Part shown: piece by piece, positions 6,660 to 6,702 of the stretch
How positions within the stretch are numbered: the stretch's first letter is position 1
Layout of the letters: each line of letters opens with the position of its first letter
Origin: an uncultured Gemmiger sp.
GTDB lineage: Bacteria > Bacillota > Clostridia > Oscillospirales > Ruminococcaceae
Assembly: GCA_944382805.1 (NCBI GenBank)
Contig: CALWNS010000211.1
Span: 1-6,702 of the forward strand
Length of the DNA: 6,702 bases
Direction of reading: 5' to 3'
Translations under genes and position numbers: made by a program
The notes under the pieces: model-generated
Databases searched by the model: none
What the model was told of the DNA's origin: nothing
What the model saw: the letters and a program-made list of their open reading frames with translations, nothing else

Positions 6660-6702
6660 GGTATTTTATCTCCTTTATACAGTCATTCTCTTGCCAAAAA
6701 AC
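6660..6702 (-). other. Upstream region of rplT with its ribosome binding site
   Basis: These 43 edge bases contain the rplT Shine-Dalgarno AAAGGAG (6676-6670 on the minus strand) and, at the far edge, a T-run (6701-6696). One minus-strand frame stops at TAA 6678-6676, which could be the end of rpmI, but too few codons are visible to recognise L35. No convincing promoter is present. Confidence 0.5.

Noticed and set aside
6674..6697. Possible promoter ahead of rplT: TTGGCA (6697-6692) and TATAAA (6679-6674) on the minus strand
   Set aside because: The spacer is only 12 bases instead of about 17, and the -10-like box overlaps the Shine-Dalgarno, so a transcript from it would lack the ribosome binding site.

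Overview
The window is a compact run of six housekeeping genes, all read from the minus strand. The likely source is a GC-rich (roughly two-thirds G+C by eye) member of the Clostridia, probably in or near the Oscillospiraceae/Ruminococcaceae. The reasons are the start region and overall sequence of ribosomal protein L20, a folate-dependent TrmFO next to topA and dprA, strong AGGAGG-type ribosome binding sites, and GC-biased codon use. A Faecalibacterium/Gemmiger/Subdoligranulum-type organism would fit, but genus is a guess from composition and general memory.

Layout in transcription order, from high to low coordinates. First comes rplT (L20), with a good ribosome binding site at the window edge and a clear Rho-independent terminator just after its stop. 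Next are a TrmH/SpoU-family RNA 2'-O-methyltransferase, dprA, topA, trmFO, and plsX, which runs off the left end without its C-terminus. Gaps from the methyltransferase onward are 6, 37, 53 and 13 bases. None holds a visible terminator, so those five genes look like one transcription unit.

The set joins ribosome building and RNA modification (L20, the ribose methyltransferase, and TrmFO, which makes m5U54 in the tRNA T-loop), DNA handling (DprA loading RecA on incoming single strands, topoisomerase I relaxing negative supercoils) and phospholipid synthesis (PlsX, acyl-ACP to acyl-phosphate). All intact proteins have near-normal length and key catalytic residues in place. No stretch over 300 bases lacks a gene. 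I found no tRNA, rRNA, CRISPR array, insertion sequence, prophage gene or attachment site.

I see no undescribed system here. The points worth a second look are modest: how the genes below the terminator are transcribed, plsX sitting in a DNA/RNA-maintenance gene run without visible control sequence of its own, extra out-of-frame AUGs beside two start sites, and some non-consensus residues in DprA. Long open frames on the plus strand are antisense shadows of the real genes.
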